From NCBI GenBank assembly GCA_963930735.1, contig CAWVNZ010002819.1, positions 1 to 64,000 on the forward strand: a stretch of 64,000 nucleotides of DNA. The letters are read 5' to 3'. The notes under the pieces are model-generated. The model saw only the letters and a list, made by a program, of their open reading frames with translations. It ran no database searches and was not told where the DNA came from. Made by a program: the position numbers and the translations under genes. This document shows positions 53,370 to 64,000 of this stretch, piece after piece. Position 1 is the first letter of the stretch, and each line of letters begins with the position of its first letter. Source of the stretch: Dioctria linearis (lineage: Eukaryota > Arthropoda > Insecta > Diptera > Asilidae).

Positions 53370-54975
53370 AAATAATTTTCTACTGTCGCAAATTGTAATT
53401 ACGCAGGGATTGCCTTTTCTACAGTAAATTATTCAAAAAATAATTTTTTACTGTCGCAAGTTTTAATTCCGCCAGGGATTGCCTTTTCTATAGTAAATTA
53501 TTCAAAAAATAATTTTCTACTGTCGCAAATTTTAATTACGCCAGGGATTGCCTTTTCTATAGTAAATTATTCAAAAAATAATTTTTTACTATCGCAAGTT
53601 TTAATTACGCCAGGGATTGCCTTTTCTATAGTAAATTATTCAAAAAATAATTTTCTACTGTCGCAAATTTTAAGTGCGCCAGGGATTGCCTTTTCTATAG
53701 TAAATTTCTCACACATTAATTTTTTACTGTCGCAAATTTCAATTACGCCAGGGATGGCCTTTTCTGTAGTAAATTATTCAAAAAATAATTTTATACTGTC
53801 CCAAATTTTAATTACGCCAGGGATTGCCTTTTCTATAGTAAATTATTCAAAAAATAATTTTATACTGTCGCAAATTTTAATTACGCCAGGGATTGCCTTT
53901 TCTATAGTAAATTATTCAAAAAATAATTTTATACTGTCGCAAATTTTAATTACGCCAGGGATTGCCTTTTCTATAGTAAATTATTCAAAAAATAATTTTA
54001 TAATGTCGCAAATTTTAATTACGCCAGGGATTGCCTTTTCCATAGTAAATTATTCAAAAAATAATTTTATACTGTCGCAAATTTTAATTACGCCAGGGAT
54101 TGCCTTTTCTATAGTAAATTATTCAAAAAATAATTTTATAATGTCGCAAATTTTAATTACGCCAGGGATTGCCTTTTCCATAGTAAATTATTCAAAAAAT
54201 AATTTTATACTGTCGCAAATTTTAATTACGCCAGGGATTGCCTTTTCTATAGTAAATTATTCAAAAAATAATTTTATACTGTCGCAAATTTTAATTACGC
54301 CAGGGATTGCCTTTTCTATAGTCAATTATTCAAAAAATAATTTTCTACTGTCGCAAATTGTAATTACGCCAGGGATTGCCTTTTCTACAGTAAATTATTC
54401 AAAAAATAATTTTTTACTGTCGCAAGTTTTAATTCCGCCAGGGATTGCCTTTTCTATAGTAAATTATTCAAAAAATAATTTTCTACTGTCGCAAATTTTA
54501 ATTACGCCAGGGATTGCCTTTTCTATAGTAAATTATTCAAAAAATAATTTTTTACTATCGCAAGTTTTAATTACGCCAGGGATTGCCTTTTCTATAGTAA
54601 ATTATTCAAAAAATAATTTTCTACTGTCGCAAATTTTAAGTGCGCCAGGGATTGCCTTTTCTATAGTAAATTTCTCACACATTAATTTTTTACTGTCGCA
54701 AATTTCAATTACGCCAGGGATGGCCTTTTCTGTAGTAAATTATTCAAAAAATAATTTTATACTGTCCCAAATTTTAATTACGCCAGGGATTGCCTTTTCT
54801 ATAGTAAATTATTCAAAAAATAATTTTTTACTGTCGCAAGTTTTAATTCCGCCAGGGATTGCCTTTTCTATAGTAAATTATTCAAAAAATAATTTTATAC
54901 TGTCGCAAATTTTAATTACGCCAGGGATTGCCTTTTCTATAGTAAATTATTCAAAAAATAATTTTTTACTGTCGC
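53370..54975. repeat. Higher-order block copied at +4,551 bp
   Basis: Markers at 53709 and 54675 align with 58260 and 59226. Shared features are the CTACAGTAAATT monomer followed by CAAGTTTTAATTCCG, and two successive pairs of TTTTATAATGTCG with TTTTCCATAG. A private CTATAGTCAATT occurs near 54318. A one-base deletion at the left end (TACGCAGGG near 53401) is absent from the other copy. Confidence 0.82.
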
Positions 54976-55239
54976 AAATTTTAATTACGCCAGGGATTGC
55001 TTTTCTATAGTAAATTATTCAAAAAATAATTTTATACTGTCGCAAATTTTAATTACGCCAGGGATTGCCTTTTCTATAGTAAATTATTCAAAAAATAATT
55101 TTTTACTGTCGCAAATTTTAAGTGCGCCAGGGATTGCCTTTTCTATAGTAAATTATTCAAAAAATAATTTTATACTGTCGCAAATTTTAATTGCGCCAGG
55201 GATTGCCTTTTCTATAGTAAATTATTCAAAAAATAATTT

Positions 55240-57500
55240 TCTACTGTCGCAAATTTTAATTACGCCAGGGATTGCCTTTTCTATAGTAAATTATTCAAAA
55301 AATAATTTTTTACTATCGCAAGTTTTAATTACGCCAGGGATTGCCTTTTCTATAGTAAATTATTCAAAAAATAATTTTCTACTGTCGCAAATTTTAAGTG
55401 CGCCAGGGATTGCCTTTTCTATAGTAAATTTCTCACACATTAATTTTTTACTGTCGCAAATTTCAATTACGCCAGGGATGGCCTTTTCTGTAGTAAATTA
55501 TTCAAAAAATAATTTTATACTGTCCCAAATTTTAATTACGCCAGGGATTGCCTTTTCTATAGTAAATTATTCAAAAAATAATTTTCTACTGTCGCAAATT
55601 TTAATTACGCCAGGGATTGCCTTTTCTATAGTAAATTATTCAAAAAATAATTTTTTACTATCGCAAGTTTTAATTACGCCAGGGATTGCCTTTTCTATAG
55701 TAAATTATTCAAAAAATAATTTTCTACTGTCGCAAATTTTAAGTGCGCCAGGGATTGCCTTTTCTATAGTAAATTATTCAAAAAATAATTTTTTACTGTC
55801 GCAAATTTTAATTACGCCAGGGATTGCTTTTCTATAGTAAATTATTCAAAAAATAATTTTATACTGTCCCAAATTTTAATTACGCCAGGGATTGCCTTTT
55901 CTATAGTAAATTATTCAAAAAATAATTTTTTACTGTCGCAAATTTTAATTACGCCAGGGATTGCTTTTCTATAGTAAATTATTCAAAAAATAATTTTATA
56001 CTGTCGCAAATTTTAATTACGCCAGGGATTGCCTTTTCTATAGTAAATTATTCAAAAAATAATTTTTTACTGTCGCAAATTTTAAGTGCGCCAGGGATTG
56101 CCTTTTCTATAGTAAATTATTCAAAAAATAATTTTCTACTGTCGCAAATTTTAATTGCGCCAGGGATTGCCTTTTCTATAGTAAATTATTCAAAAAATAA
56201 TTTTCTACTGTCGCAAATTTTAATTACGCCAGGGATTGCCTTTTCTATAGTAAATTATTCAAAAAATAATTTTTTACTATCGCAAGTTTTAATTACGCCA
56301 GGGATTGCCTTTTCTATAGTAAATTATTCAAAAAATAATTTTCTACTGTCGCAAATTTTAAGTGCGCCAGGGATTGCCTTTTCTATAGTAAATTTCTCAC
56401 ACATTAATTTTTTACTGTCGCAAATTTCAATTACGCCAGGGATGGCCTTTTCTGTAGTAAATTATTCAAAAAATAATTTTATACTGTCCCAAATTTTAAT
56501 TACGCCAGGGATTGCCTTTTCTATAGTAAATTATTCAAAAAATAATTTTATACTGTCGCAAATTTTAATTACGCCAGGGATTGCCTTTTCTATAGTAAAT
56601 TATTCAAAAAATAATTTTATACTGTCGCAAATTTTAATTGCGCCAGGGATTGCCTTTTCTATAGTAAATTATTCAAAAAATAATTTTATACTGTCGCAAA
56701 TTTTAATTACGCCAGGGATTGCCTTTTCTATAGTAAATTATTCAAAAAATAATTTTTTACTGTCGCAAATTTTAAGTGCGCCAGGGATTGCCTTTTCTAT
56801 AGTAAATTATTCAAAAAATAATTTTATACTGTCGCAAATTTTAATTGCGCCAGGGATTGCCTTTTCTATAGTAAATTATTCAAAAAATAATTTTCTACTG
56901 TCGCAAATTTTAATTACGCCAGGGATTGCCTTTTCTATAGTAAATTATTCAAAAAATAATTTTATAATGTCGCAAATTTTAATTACGCCAGGGATTGCCT
57001 TTTCCATAGTAAATTATTCAAAAAATAATTTTATACTGTCGCAAATTTTAATTACGCCAGGGATTGCCTTTTCTATAGTAAATTATTCAAAAAATAATTT
57101 TTTACTGTCGCAAATTTTAAGTGCGCCAGGGATTGCCTTTTCTATAGTAAATTATTCAAAAAATAATTTTATACTGTCGCAAATTTTAATTACGCCAGGG
57201 ATTGCCTTTTCTATAGTAAATTATTCAAAAAATAATTTTATACTGTCGCAAATTTTAATTGCGCCAGGGATTGCCTTTTCTATAGTAAATTATTCAAAAA
57301 ATAATTTTATACTGTCGCAAATTTTAATTACGCCAGGGATTGCTTTTTCTATAGTAAATTATTCAAAAAATAATTTTTTACTATCGCAAGTTTTAATTAC
57401 GCCAGGGATTGCCTTTTCTATAGTAAATTATTCAAAAAATAATTTTCTACTGTCGCAAATTTTAAGTGCGCCAGGGATTGCCTTTTCTATAGTAAATTTC
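55240..57500. repeat. Second copy of the 47,930-50,190 block
   Basis: It has the same order of variants and the same two one-base deletions as the first copy, near 55829 and 55964. It differs by scattered substitutions, such as an unaltered CTATAGTAAATT where the first copy reads CTATAGTATATT near 49281. Confidence 0.85.
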
Positions 57501-57919
57501 TCACACATTAATTTTTTACTGTCGCAAATTTCAATTACGCCAGGGATGGCCTTTTCTGTAGTAAATTATTCAAAAAATAATTTTATACTGTCCCAAATTT
57601 TAATTACGCCAGGGATTGCCTTTTCTATAGTAAATTATTCAAAAAATAATTTTATACTGTCGCAAATTTTAATTACGCCAGGGATTGCCTTTTCTATAGT
57701 AAATTATTCAAAAAATAATTTTATAATGTCGCAAATTTTAATTACGCCAGGGATTGCCTTTTCCATAGTAAATTATTCAAAAAATAATTTTATACTGTCG
57801 CAAATTTTAATTACGCCAGGGATTGCCTTTTCTATAGTAAATTATTCAAAAAATAATTTTATACTGTCGCAAATTTTAATTACGCCAGGGATTGCCTTTT
57901 CTATAGTAAATTATTCAAA

Positions 57920-59527
57920 AAATAATTTTCTACTGTCGCAAATTGTAATTACGCCAGGGATTGCCTTTTCTACAGTAAATTATTCAAAAAATAATTTTTT
58001 ACTGTCGCAAGTTTTAATTCCGCCAGGGATTGCCTTTTCTATAGTAAATTATTCAAAAAATAATTTTCTACTGTCGCAAATTTTAATTACGCCAGGGATT
58101 GCCTTTTCTATAGTAAATTATTCAAAAAATAATTTTTTACTATCGCAAGTTTTAATTACGCCAGGGATTGCCTTTTCTATAGTAAATTATTCAAAAAATA
58201 ATTTTCTACTGTCGCAAATTTTAAGTGCGCCAGGGATTGCCTTTTCTATAGTAAATTTCTCACACATTAATTTTTTACTGTCGCAAATTTCAATTACGCC
58301 AGGGATGGCCTTTTCTGTAGTAAATTATTCAAAAAATAATTTTATACTGTCCCAAATTTTAATTACGCCAGGGATTGCCTTTTCTATAGTAAATTATTCA
58401 AAAAATAATTTTATACTGTCGCAAATTTTAATTACGCCAGGGATTGCCTTTTCTATAGTAAATTATTCAAAAAATAATTTTATACTGTCGCAAATTTTAA
58501 TTACGCCAGGGATTGCCTTTTCTATAGTAAATTATTCAAAAAATAATTTTATAATGTCGCAAATTTTAATTACGCCAGGGATTGCCTTTTCCATAGTAAA
58601 TTATTCAAAAAATAATTTTATACTGTCGCAAATTTTAATTACGCCAGGGATTGCCTTTTCTATAGTAAATTATTCAAAAAATAATTTTATAATGTCGCAA
58701 ATTTTAATTACGCCAGGGATTGCCTTTTCCATAGTAAATTATTCAAAAAATAATTTTATACTGTCGCAAATTTTAATTACGCCAGGGATTGCCTTTTCTA
58801 TAGTAAATTATTCAAAAAATAATTTTATACTGTCGCAAATTTTAATTACGCCAGGGATTGCCTTTTCTATAGTAAATTATTCAAAAAATAATTTTCTACT
58901 GTCGCAAATTGTAATTACGCCAGGGATTGCCTTTTCTACAGTAAATTATTCAAAAAATAATTTTTTACTGTCGCAAGTTTTAATTCCGCCAGGGATTGCC
59001 TTTTCTATAGTAAATTATTCAAAAAATAATTTTCTACTGTCGCAAATTTTAATTACGCCAGGGATTGCCTTTTCTATAGTAAATTATTCAAAAAATAATT
59101 TTTTACTATCGCAAGTTTTAATTACGCCAGGGATTGCCTTTTCTATAGTAAATTATTCAAAAAATAATTTTCTACTGTCGCAAATTTTAAGTGCGCCAGG
59201 GATTGCCTTTTCTATAGTAAATTTCTCACACATTAATTTTTTACTGTCGCAAATTTCAATTACGCCAGGGATGGCCTTTTCTGTAGTAAATTATTCAAAA
59301 AATAATTTTATACTGTCCCAAATTTTAATTACGCCAGGGATTGCCTTTTCTATAGTAAATTATTCAAAAAATAATTTTTTACTGTCGCAAGTTTTAATTC
59401 CGCCAGGGATTGCCTTTTCTATAGTAAATTATTCAAAAAATAATTTTATACTGTCGCAAATTTTAATTACGCCAGGGATTGCCTTTTCTATAGTAAATTA
59501 TTCAAAAAATAATTTTTTACTGTCGCA
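57920..59527. repeat. Second copy of the 53,370-54,975 block
   Basis: It is aligned at +4,551 bp with the same marker spacing (966 bp). The copies separate at the right end where this one reads TTAAGTGCGCC and the first TTAATTACGCC. Confidence 0.82.
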
Positions 59528-62500
59528 AATTTTAAGTGCGCCAGGGATTGCCTTTTCTATAGTAAATTATTCAAAAAATAATTTTATACTGTCGCAAATT
59601 TTAATTGCGCCAGGGATTGCCTTTTCTATAGTAAATTATTCAAAAAATAATTTTCTACTGTCGCAAATTTTAATTACGCCAGGGATTGCCTTTTCTATAG
59701 TAAATTATTCAAAAAATAATTTTTTACTATCGCAAGTTTTAATTACGCCAGGGATTGCCTTTTCTATAGTAAATTATTCAAAAAATAATTTTCTACTGTC
59801 GCAAATTTTAAGTGCGCCAGGGATTGCCTTTTCTATAGTAAATTTCTCACACATTAATTTTTTACTGTCGCAAATTTCAATTACGCCAGGGATGGCCTTT
59901 TCTGTAGTAAATTATTCAAAAAATAATTTTATACTGTCCCAAATTTTAATTACGCCAGGGATTGCCTTTTCTATAGTAAATTATTCAAAAAATAATTTTA
60001 TACTGTCGCAAATTTTAATTACGCCAGGGATTGCCTTTTCTATAGTAAATTATTCAAAAAATAATTTTATACTGTCGCAAATTTTAATTACGCCAGGGAT
60101 TGCCTTTTCTATAGTAAATTATTCAAAAAATAATTTTCTACTGTCGCAAATTTTAAGTGCGCCAGGGATTGCCTTTTCTATAGTAAATTTCTCACACATT
60201 AATTTTTTACTGTCGCAAATTTCAACTACGCCAGGGATGGCCTTTTCTGTAGTAAATTATTCAAAAAATAATTTTATACTGTCGCAAATTTCAATTTCGC
60301 CAGGTAAATTATTCAAAAAATAATTTTATACTGTCGCAAATTTTAATTACGCCAGGGATTGCCTTTTCTATAGTAAATTATTCAAAAAATAATTTTATAC
60401 TGTCGCAAATTTTAATTACGCCAGGGATTGCCTTTTCTATAGTAAATTATTCAAAAAATAATTTTCTACTGTCGCAAATTGTAATTACGCCAGGGATTGC
60501 CTTTTCTACAGTAAATTATTCAAAAAATAATTTTTTACTGTCGCAAGTTTTAATTCCGCCAGGGATTGCCTTTTCTATAGTAAATTATTCAAAAAATAAT
60601 TTTCTACTGTCGCAAATTTTAATTACGCCAGGGATTGCCTTTTCTATAGTAAATTATTCAAAAAATAATTTTTTACTATCGCAAGTTTTAATTACGCCAG
60701 GGATTGCCTTTTCTATAGTAAATTATTCAAAAAATAATTTTCTACTGTCGCAAATTTTAAGTGCGCCAGGGATTGCCTTTTCTATAGTAAATTTCTCACA
60801 CATTAATTTTTTACTGTCGCAAATTTCAATTACGCCAGGGATGGCCTTTTCTGTAGTAAATTATTCAAAAAATAATTTTATACTGTCCCAAATTTTAATT
60901 ACGCCAGGGATTGCCTTTTCTATAGTAAATTATTCAAAAAATAATTTTATACAGTCGCAAATTTTAATTACGCCAGGGATTGCCTTTTCTATAGTAAATT
61001 ATTCAAAAAATAATTTTATACTGTCGCAAATTTTAATTACGCCAGGGATTGCCTTTTCTATAGTAAATTATTCAAAAAATAATTTTATAATGTCGCAAAT
61101 TTTAATTACGCCAGGGATTGCCTTTTCCATAGTAAATTATTCAAAAAATAATTTTATACTGTCGCAAATTTTAATTACGCCAGGGATTGCCTTTTCTATA
61201 GTAAATTATTCAAAAAATAATTTTATAATGTCGCAAATTTTAATTACGCCAGGGGTTGCCTTTTCCATAGTAAATTATTCAAAAAATAATTTTATACTGT
61301 CGCAAATTTTAATTACGCCAGGGATTGCCTTTTCTATAGTAAATTATTCAAAAAATAATTTTATACTGTCGCAAATTTTAATTACGCCAGGGATTGCCTT
61401 TTCTATAGTAAATTATTCAAAAAATAATTTTATACTGTCGCAAATTTTAATTACGCCAGGGATTGCCTTTTCTATAGTAAATTATTCAAAAAATAATTTT
61501 TTACTGTCGCAAATTTTAAGTGCGCCAGGGATTGCCTTTTCTATAGTAAATTATTCAAAAAATAATTTTATACTGTCGCAAATTTTAATTGCGCCAGGGA
61601 TTGCCTTTTCTATAGTAAATTATTCAAAAAATAATTTTCTACTGTCGCAAATTTTAATTACGCCAGGGATTGCCTTTTCTATAGTAAATTATTCAAAAAA
61701 TAATTTTTTACTATCGCAAGTTTTAATTACGCCAGGGATTGCCTTTTCTATAGTAAATTATTCAAAAAATAATTTTCTACTGTCGCAAATTTTAAGTGCG
61801 CCAGGGATTGCCTTTTCTATAGTAAATTTCTCACACATTAATTTTTTACTGTCGCAAATTTCAATTACGCCAGGGATGGCCTTTTCTGTAGTAAATTATT
61901 CAAAAAATAATTTTATACTGTCCCAAATTTTAATTACGCCAGGGATTGCCTTTTCTATAGTAAATTATTCAAAAAATAATTTTATATTGTCGCAAATTTT
62001 AATTACGCCAGGGATTGCCTTTTCTATAGTAAATTATTCAAAAAATAATTTTATACTGTCGCAAATTTTAATTACGCCAGGGATTGCCTTTTCTATAGTA
62101 AATTATTCAAAAAATAATTTTCTACTGTCGCAAATTTTAAGTGCGCCAGGGATTGCCTTTTCTATAGTAAATTTCTCACACATTAATTTTTTACTGTCGC
62201 AAATTTCAATTACGCCAGGGATGGCCTTTTCTGTAGTAAATTATTCAAAAAATAATTTTATACTGTCCCAAATTTTAATTACGCCAGGGATTGCCTTTTC
62301 TATAGTAAATTATTCAAAAAATAATTTTATACTGTCGCAAATTTTAATTACGCCAGGGATTGCCTTTTCTATAGTAAATTATTCAAAAAATAATTTTATA
62401 ATGTCGCAAATTTTAATTACGCCAGGGATTGCCTTTTCCATAGTAAATTATTCAAAAAATAATTTTATACTCTCGCAAATTTTAATTACGCCAGGGATTG

Positions 62501-63065
62501 CCTTTTCTATAGTAAATTATTCAAAAAATAATTTTATACTGTCGCAAATTTTAATTACGCCAGGGAGTGCCTTTTCTATAGTAAATTATTCAAAAAATAA
62601 TTTTCTACTGTCGCAAATTGTAATTACGCCAGGGATTGCCTTTTCTACAGTAAATTATTCAAAAAATAATTTTTTACTGTCGCAAGTTTTAATTCCGCCA
62701 GGGATTGCCTTTTCTATAGTAAATTATTCAAAAAATAATTTTCTACTGTCGCAAAATTTAATTACGCCAGGGATTGCCTTTTCTATAGTAAATTATTCAA
62801 AAAATAATTTTTTACTATCGCAAGTTTTAATTACGCCAGGGATTGCCTTTTCTATAGTAAATTATTCAAAAAATAATTTTCTACTGTCGCAAATTTTAAG
62901 TGCGCCAGGGATTGCCTTTTCTATAGTAAATTTCTCACACATTAATTTTTTACTGTCGCAAATTTCAATTACGCCAGGGATGGCCTTTTCTGTAGTAAAT
63001 TATTCAAAAAATAATTTTATACTGTCCCAAATTTTAATTACGCCAGGGATTGCCTTTTCTATAGT

Positions 63066-63086
63066 AAATTATTCAAAAAATAATTT
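63066..63086. repeat. Short dyad inside the monomer (representative copy)
   Basis: In a canonical monomer the left arm AAATTATT (63066-63073) is the exact reverse complement of the right arm AATAATTT (63079-63086), separated by a 5-nt loop, CAAAA. The same 21 bp recurs in most monomers of the window and lies in the conserved part of the repeat. Single-stranded DNA or RNA could fold into an 8-bp, all-A/T hairpin here, so it would be weak on its own. Known context: short dyads are reported to be common in centromeric satellites without CENP-B boxes. A function here is inference. Confidence 0.6.
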
Positions 63087-64000
63087 TATACTGTCGCAAA
63101 TTTTAATTACGCCAGGGATTGCCTTTTCTATAGTAAATTATTCAAAAAATAATTTTATACTGTCGCAAATTTTAATTACGCCAGGGATTGCCTTTTCTAT
63201 AGTAAATTATTCAAAAAATAATTTTATACTGTCGCAAATTTTAATTACGCCAGGGATTGCCTTTTCTATAGTAAATTATTCAAAAAATAATTTTATACTG
63301 TCGCAAATTTTAATTACGCCAGGGATTGCCTTTTCTATAGTAAATTATTCAAAAAATAATTTTATACTGTCGCAAATTTTAATTACGCCAGGGATTGCCT
63401 TTTCTATAGTAAATTATTCAAAAAATAATTTTATAATGTCGCAAATTTTAATTACGCCAGGGATTGCCTTTTCCATAGTAAATTATTCAAAAAATAATTT
63501 TATACTGTCGCAAATTTTAATTACGCCAGGGATTGCCTTTTCTATAGTAAATTATTCAAAAAATAATTTTTTACTGTCGCAAATTTTAAGTGCGCCAGGG
63601 ATTGCCTTTTCTATAGTAAATTATTCAAAAAATAATTTTTTACTGTCGCAAATTTTAATTACGCCAGGGATTGCCCTTTCTATAGTAAATTATTCAAAAA
63701 ATAATTTTATATTGTCTCAAATTTTAATTACGCCAGGGATTGCCTTTTCTATAGTAAATTATTCAAAAAATAATTTTATACTGTCGCAAATTTCAATTTC
63801 GCCAGGTAAATTATTCAAAAAATAATTTTATACTGTCGCAAATTTTAATTACGCCAGGGATTGCCTTTTCTATAGTAAATTATTCAAAAAATAATTTTAT
63901 ACTGTCGCAAATTTTAATTACGCCAGGGATTGCCTTTTCTATAGTAAATTATTCAAAAAATAATTTTTTACTGTCGCAAATTTTAACTACGCCAGGTATT

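Larger units (their letters stand above)
1..64000. repeat. Tandem satellite array, 69-bp monomer, spans the whole window
   Basis: Every part of the window is the same monomer repeated head-to-tail. Counting from ATTGCCTTTTCTATAG, the other landmarks in order are AAATTATTC, an A6 run, TAATTTT, ACTGTCGCAAATTTTAATT and ACGCCAGGG; together they give exactly 69 bp with 18 G/C. All copies have the same orientation. Length variants seen are 52 bp (17-bp deletion), 53 bp, 68 bp (one C lost in the T-rich start), 70 bp (A-run or T-run gain) and 72 bp (T4 to T7). No unrelated DNA interrupts the array and neither end is reached. This is what a eukaryotic satellite looks like; I do not recognise the family. 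The strand is arbitrary, since no transcript is evident. Confidence 0.98.
48122..64000. repeat. Array segment 7: dense TCTCACACATT higher-order field
   Basis: Twenty-one TCACAC markers were found, at 48122, 49086, 50191, 50743, 51226, 51985, 52606, 53089, 53709, 54675, 55433, 56397, 57501, 58260, 59226, 59847, 60192, 60796, 61831, 62176 and 62935. Most spacings are exact multiples of 69: 345, 483, 552, 621, 759, 966, 1,035 and 1,104. The rest differ by visible indels; 604 equals 8 x 69 + 52, as the interval holds a 52-bp monomer (junction 60304). Each marker is followed by GGGATGGCC with CTGTAG, and in 20 of the 21 by CTGTCCCAA. The 52-bp monomers here are at junctions 60304 and 63806. The window ends inside the array. 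Confidence 0.92.

Noticed and set aside
1..64000. CRISPR array
   Set aside because: The repeat fills the entire 69-bp period; there are no unique spacers between conserved repeats, no leader and no cas genes. The variable part of the monomer holds a handful of recurring variants, not unique sequences.
1..64000. CENP-B box in the monomer
   Set aside because: I looked for the NTTCGNNNNANNCGGGN pattern. The closest stretches, ATTTCGCCAGG in short monomers and CTGTCGCAAATTTT in normal ones, lack the second CGGG half. No match on the plus strand, and I saw none on the minus strand.
1..64000. Transposable element, LTR or rolling-circle repeat embedded in the array
   Set aside because: No terminal repeats, poly-A tail, target-site duplication or non-satellite sequence is visible anywhere; all internal length changes are small indels or whole monomers.
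1..64000. Assembly artefact as the sole cause of the large duplications
   Set aside because: Both copies of each large duplication carry private substitutions and monomer gains or losses, which a simple false duplication would not produce. I cannot exclude local misassembly without read coverage.
1..64000. Minus-strand genes
   Set aside because: The reverse complement of the monomer has stops such as TAA, TGA and TAG every few codons (in GTAATTAA, TTGAATAA and CTATAG), and I found no minus-strand frame worth reporting.
1..64000. Ribosome binding site or promoter motifs of a bacterial genome
   Set aside because: TATAGTAAAT and CCAGGG recur in every monomer simply as satellite sequence; there are no genes for them to serve, and a 64 kb pure satellite is not expected in a bacterium.

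Overview
The whole 64 kb window is one uninterrupted satellite DNA array. It is built head-to-tail, in a single orientation, from a monomer whose basic length is 69 bp, giving roughly 925 copies by length. I see no unique sequence, transposon, RNA gene or credible protein gene, and both window edges fall inside the array. The canonical monomer is about 74% A+T (18 G/C in 69). This scale and architecture (megasatellite-like length, nested higher-order repeats, no interspersed genes) point to heterochromatin of a eukaryote, probably centromeric or pericentromeric, assembled from long reads. I do not recognise the satellite family and cannot name the organism.

Because 69 is a multiple of three and one frame of the monomer has no stop, the array produces very long open frames made of a 23-residue repeat (the longest has 1,534 codons). 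I judge these to be by-products of monomer length. Most variation between monomers changes the residue. Nonsense and frameshift alleles have been copied along with the repeats. Most of the frames lack an ATG start, and nothing gene-like flanks them.

Layout, using diagnostic variants to follow lineages. (1) 1 to about 15,985: array rich in a 52-bp monomer with a 17-bp deletion (23 of 32 copies seen), organised in units of about 1.07, 2.8 and 4.18 kb. (2) About 15,986-23,040: array with a 277-bp duplication and a 1,314-bp higher-order repeat (19 monomers plus 3 bp), marked by a TCTCACACATT variant and a T7 run. (3) About 23,040-28,260: unit with 52-bp and 53-bp monomers. (4) About 28,260-30,061: three 759-bp (11-monomer) repeats. 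(5) About 29,806-42,007: a second copy of most of regions 2 and 3, with offsets of 12,831 bp and then 14,417 bp. (6) About 42,008-48,121: mixed array with one intermediate-looking copy of the TCTCACACATT unit at 45,290. (7) About 48,122-64,000: dense field of 21 TCTCACACATT units spaced at 5 to 16 monomers, with duplications offset by 7,311 and 4,551 bp.

No genes work together here. The interest lies in the repeat biology: a fixed conserved core with a short dyad, a variable remainder, recurrent clonal deletions, and multi-scale duplication. All counts were made by eye and may be off by a few.
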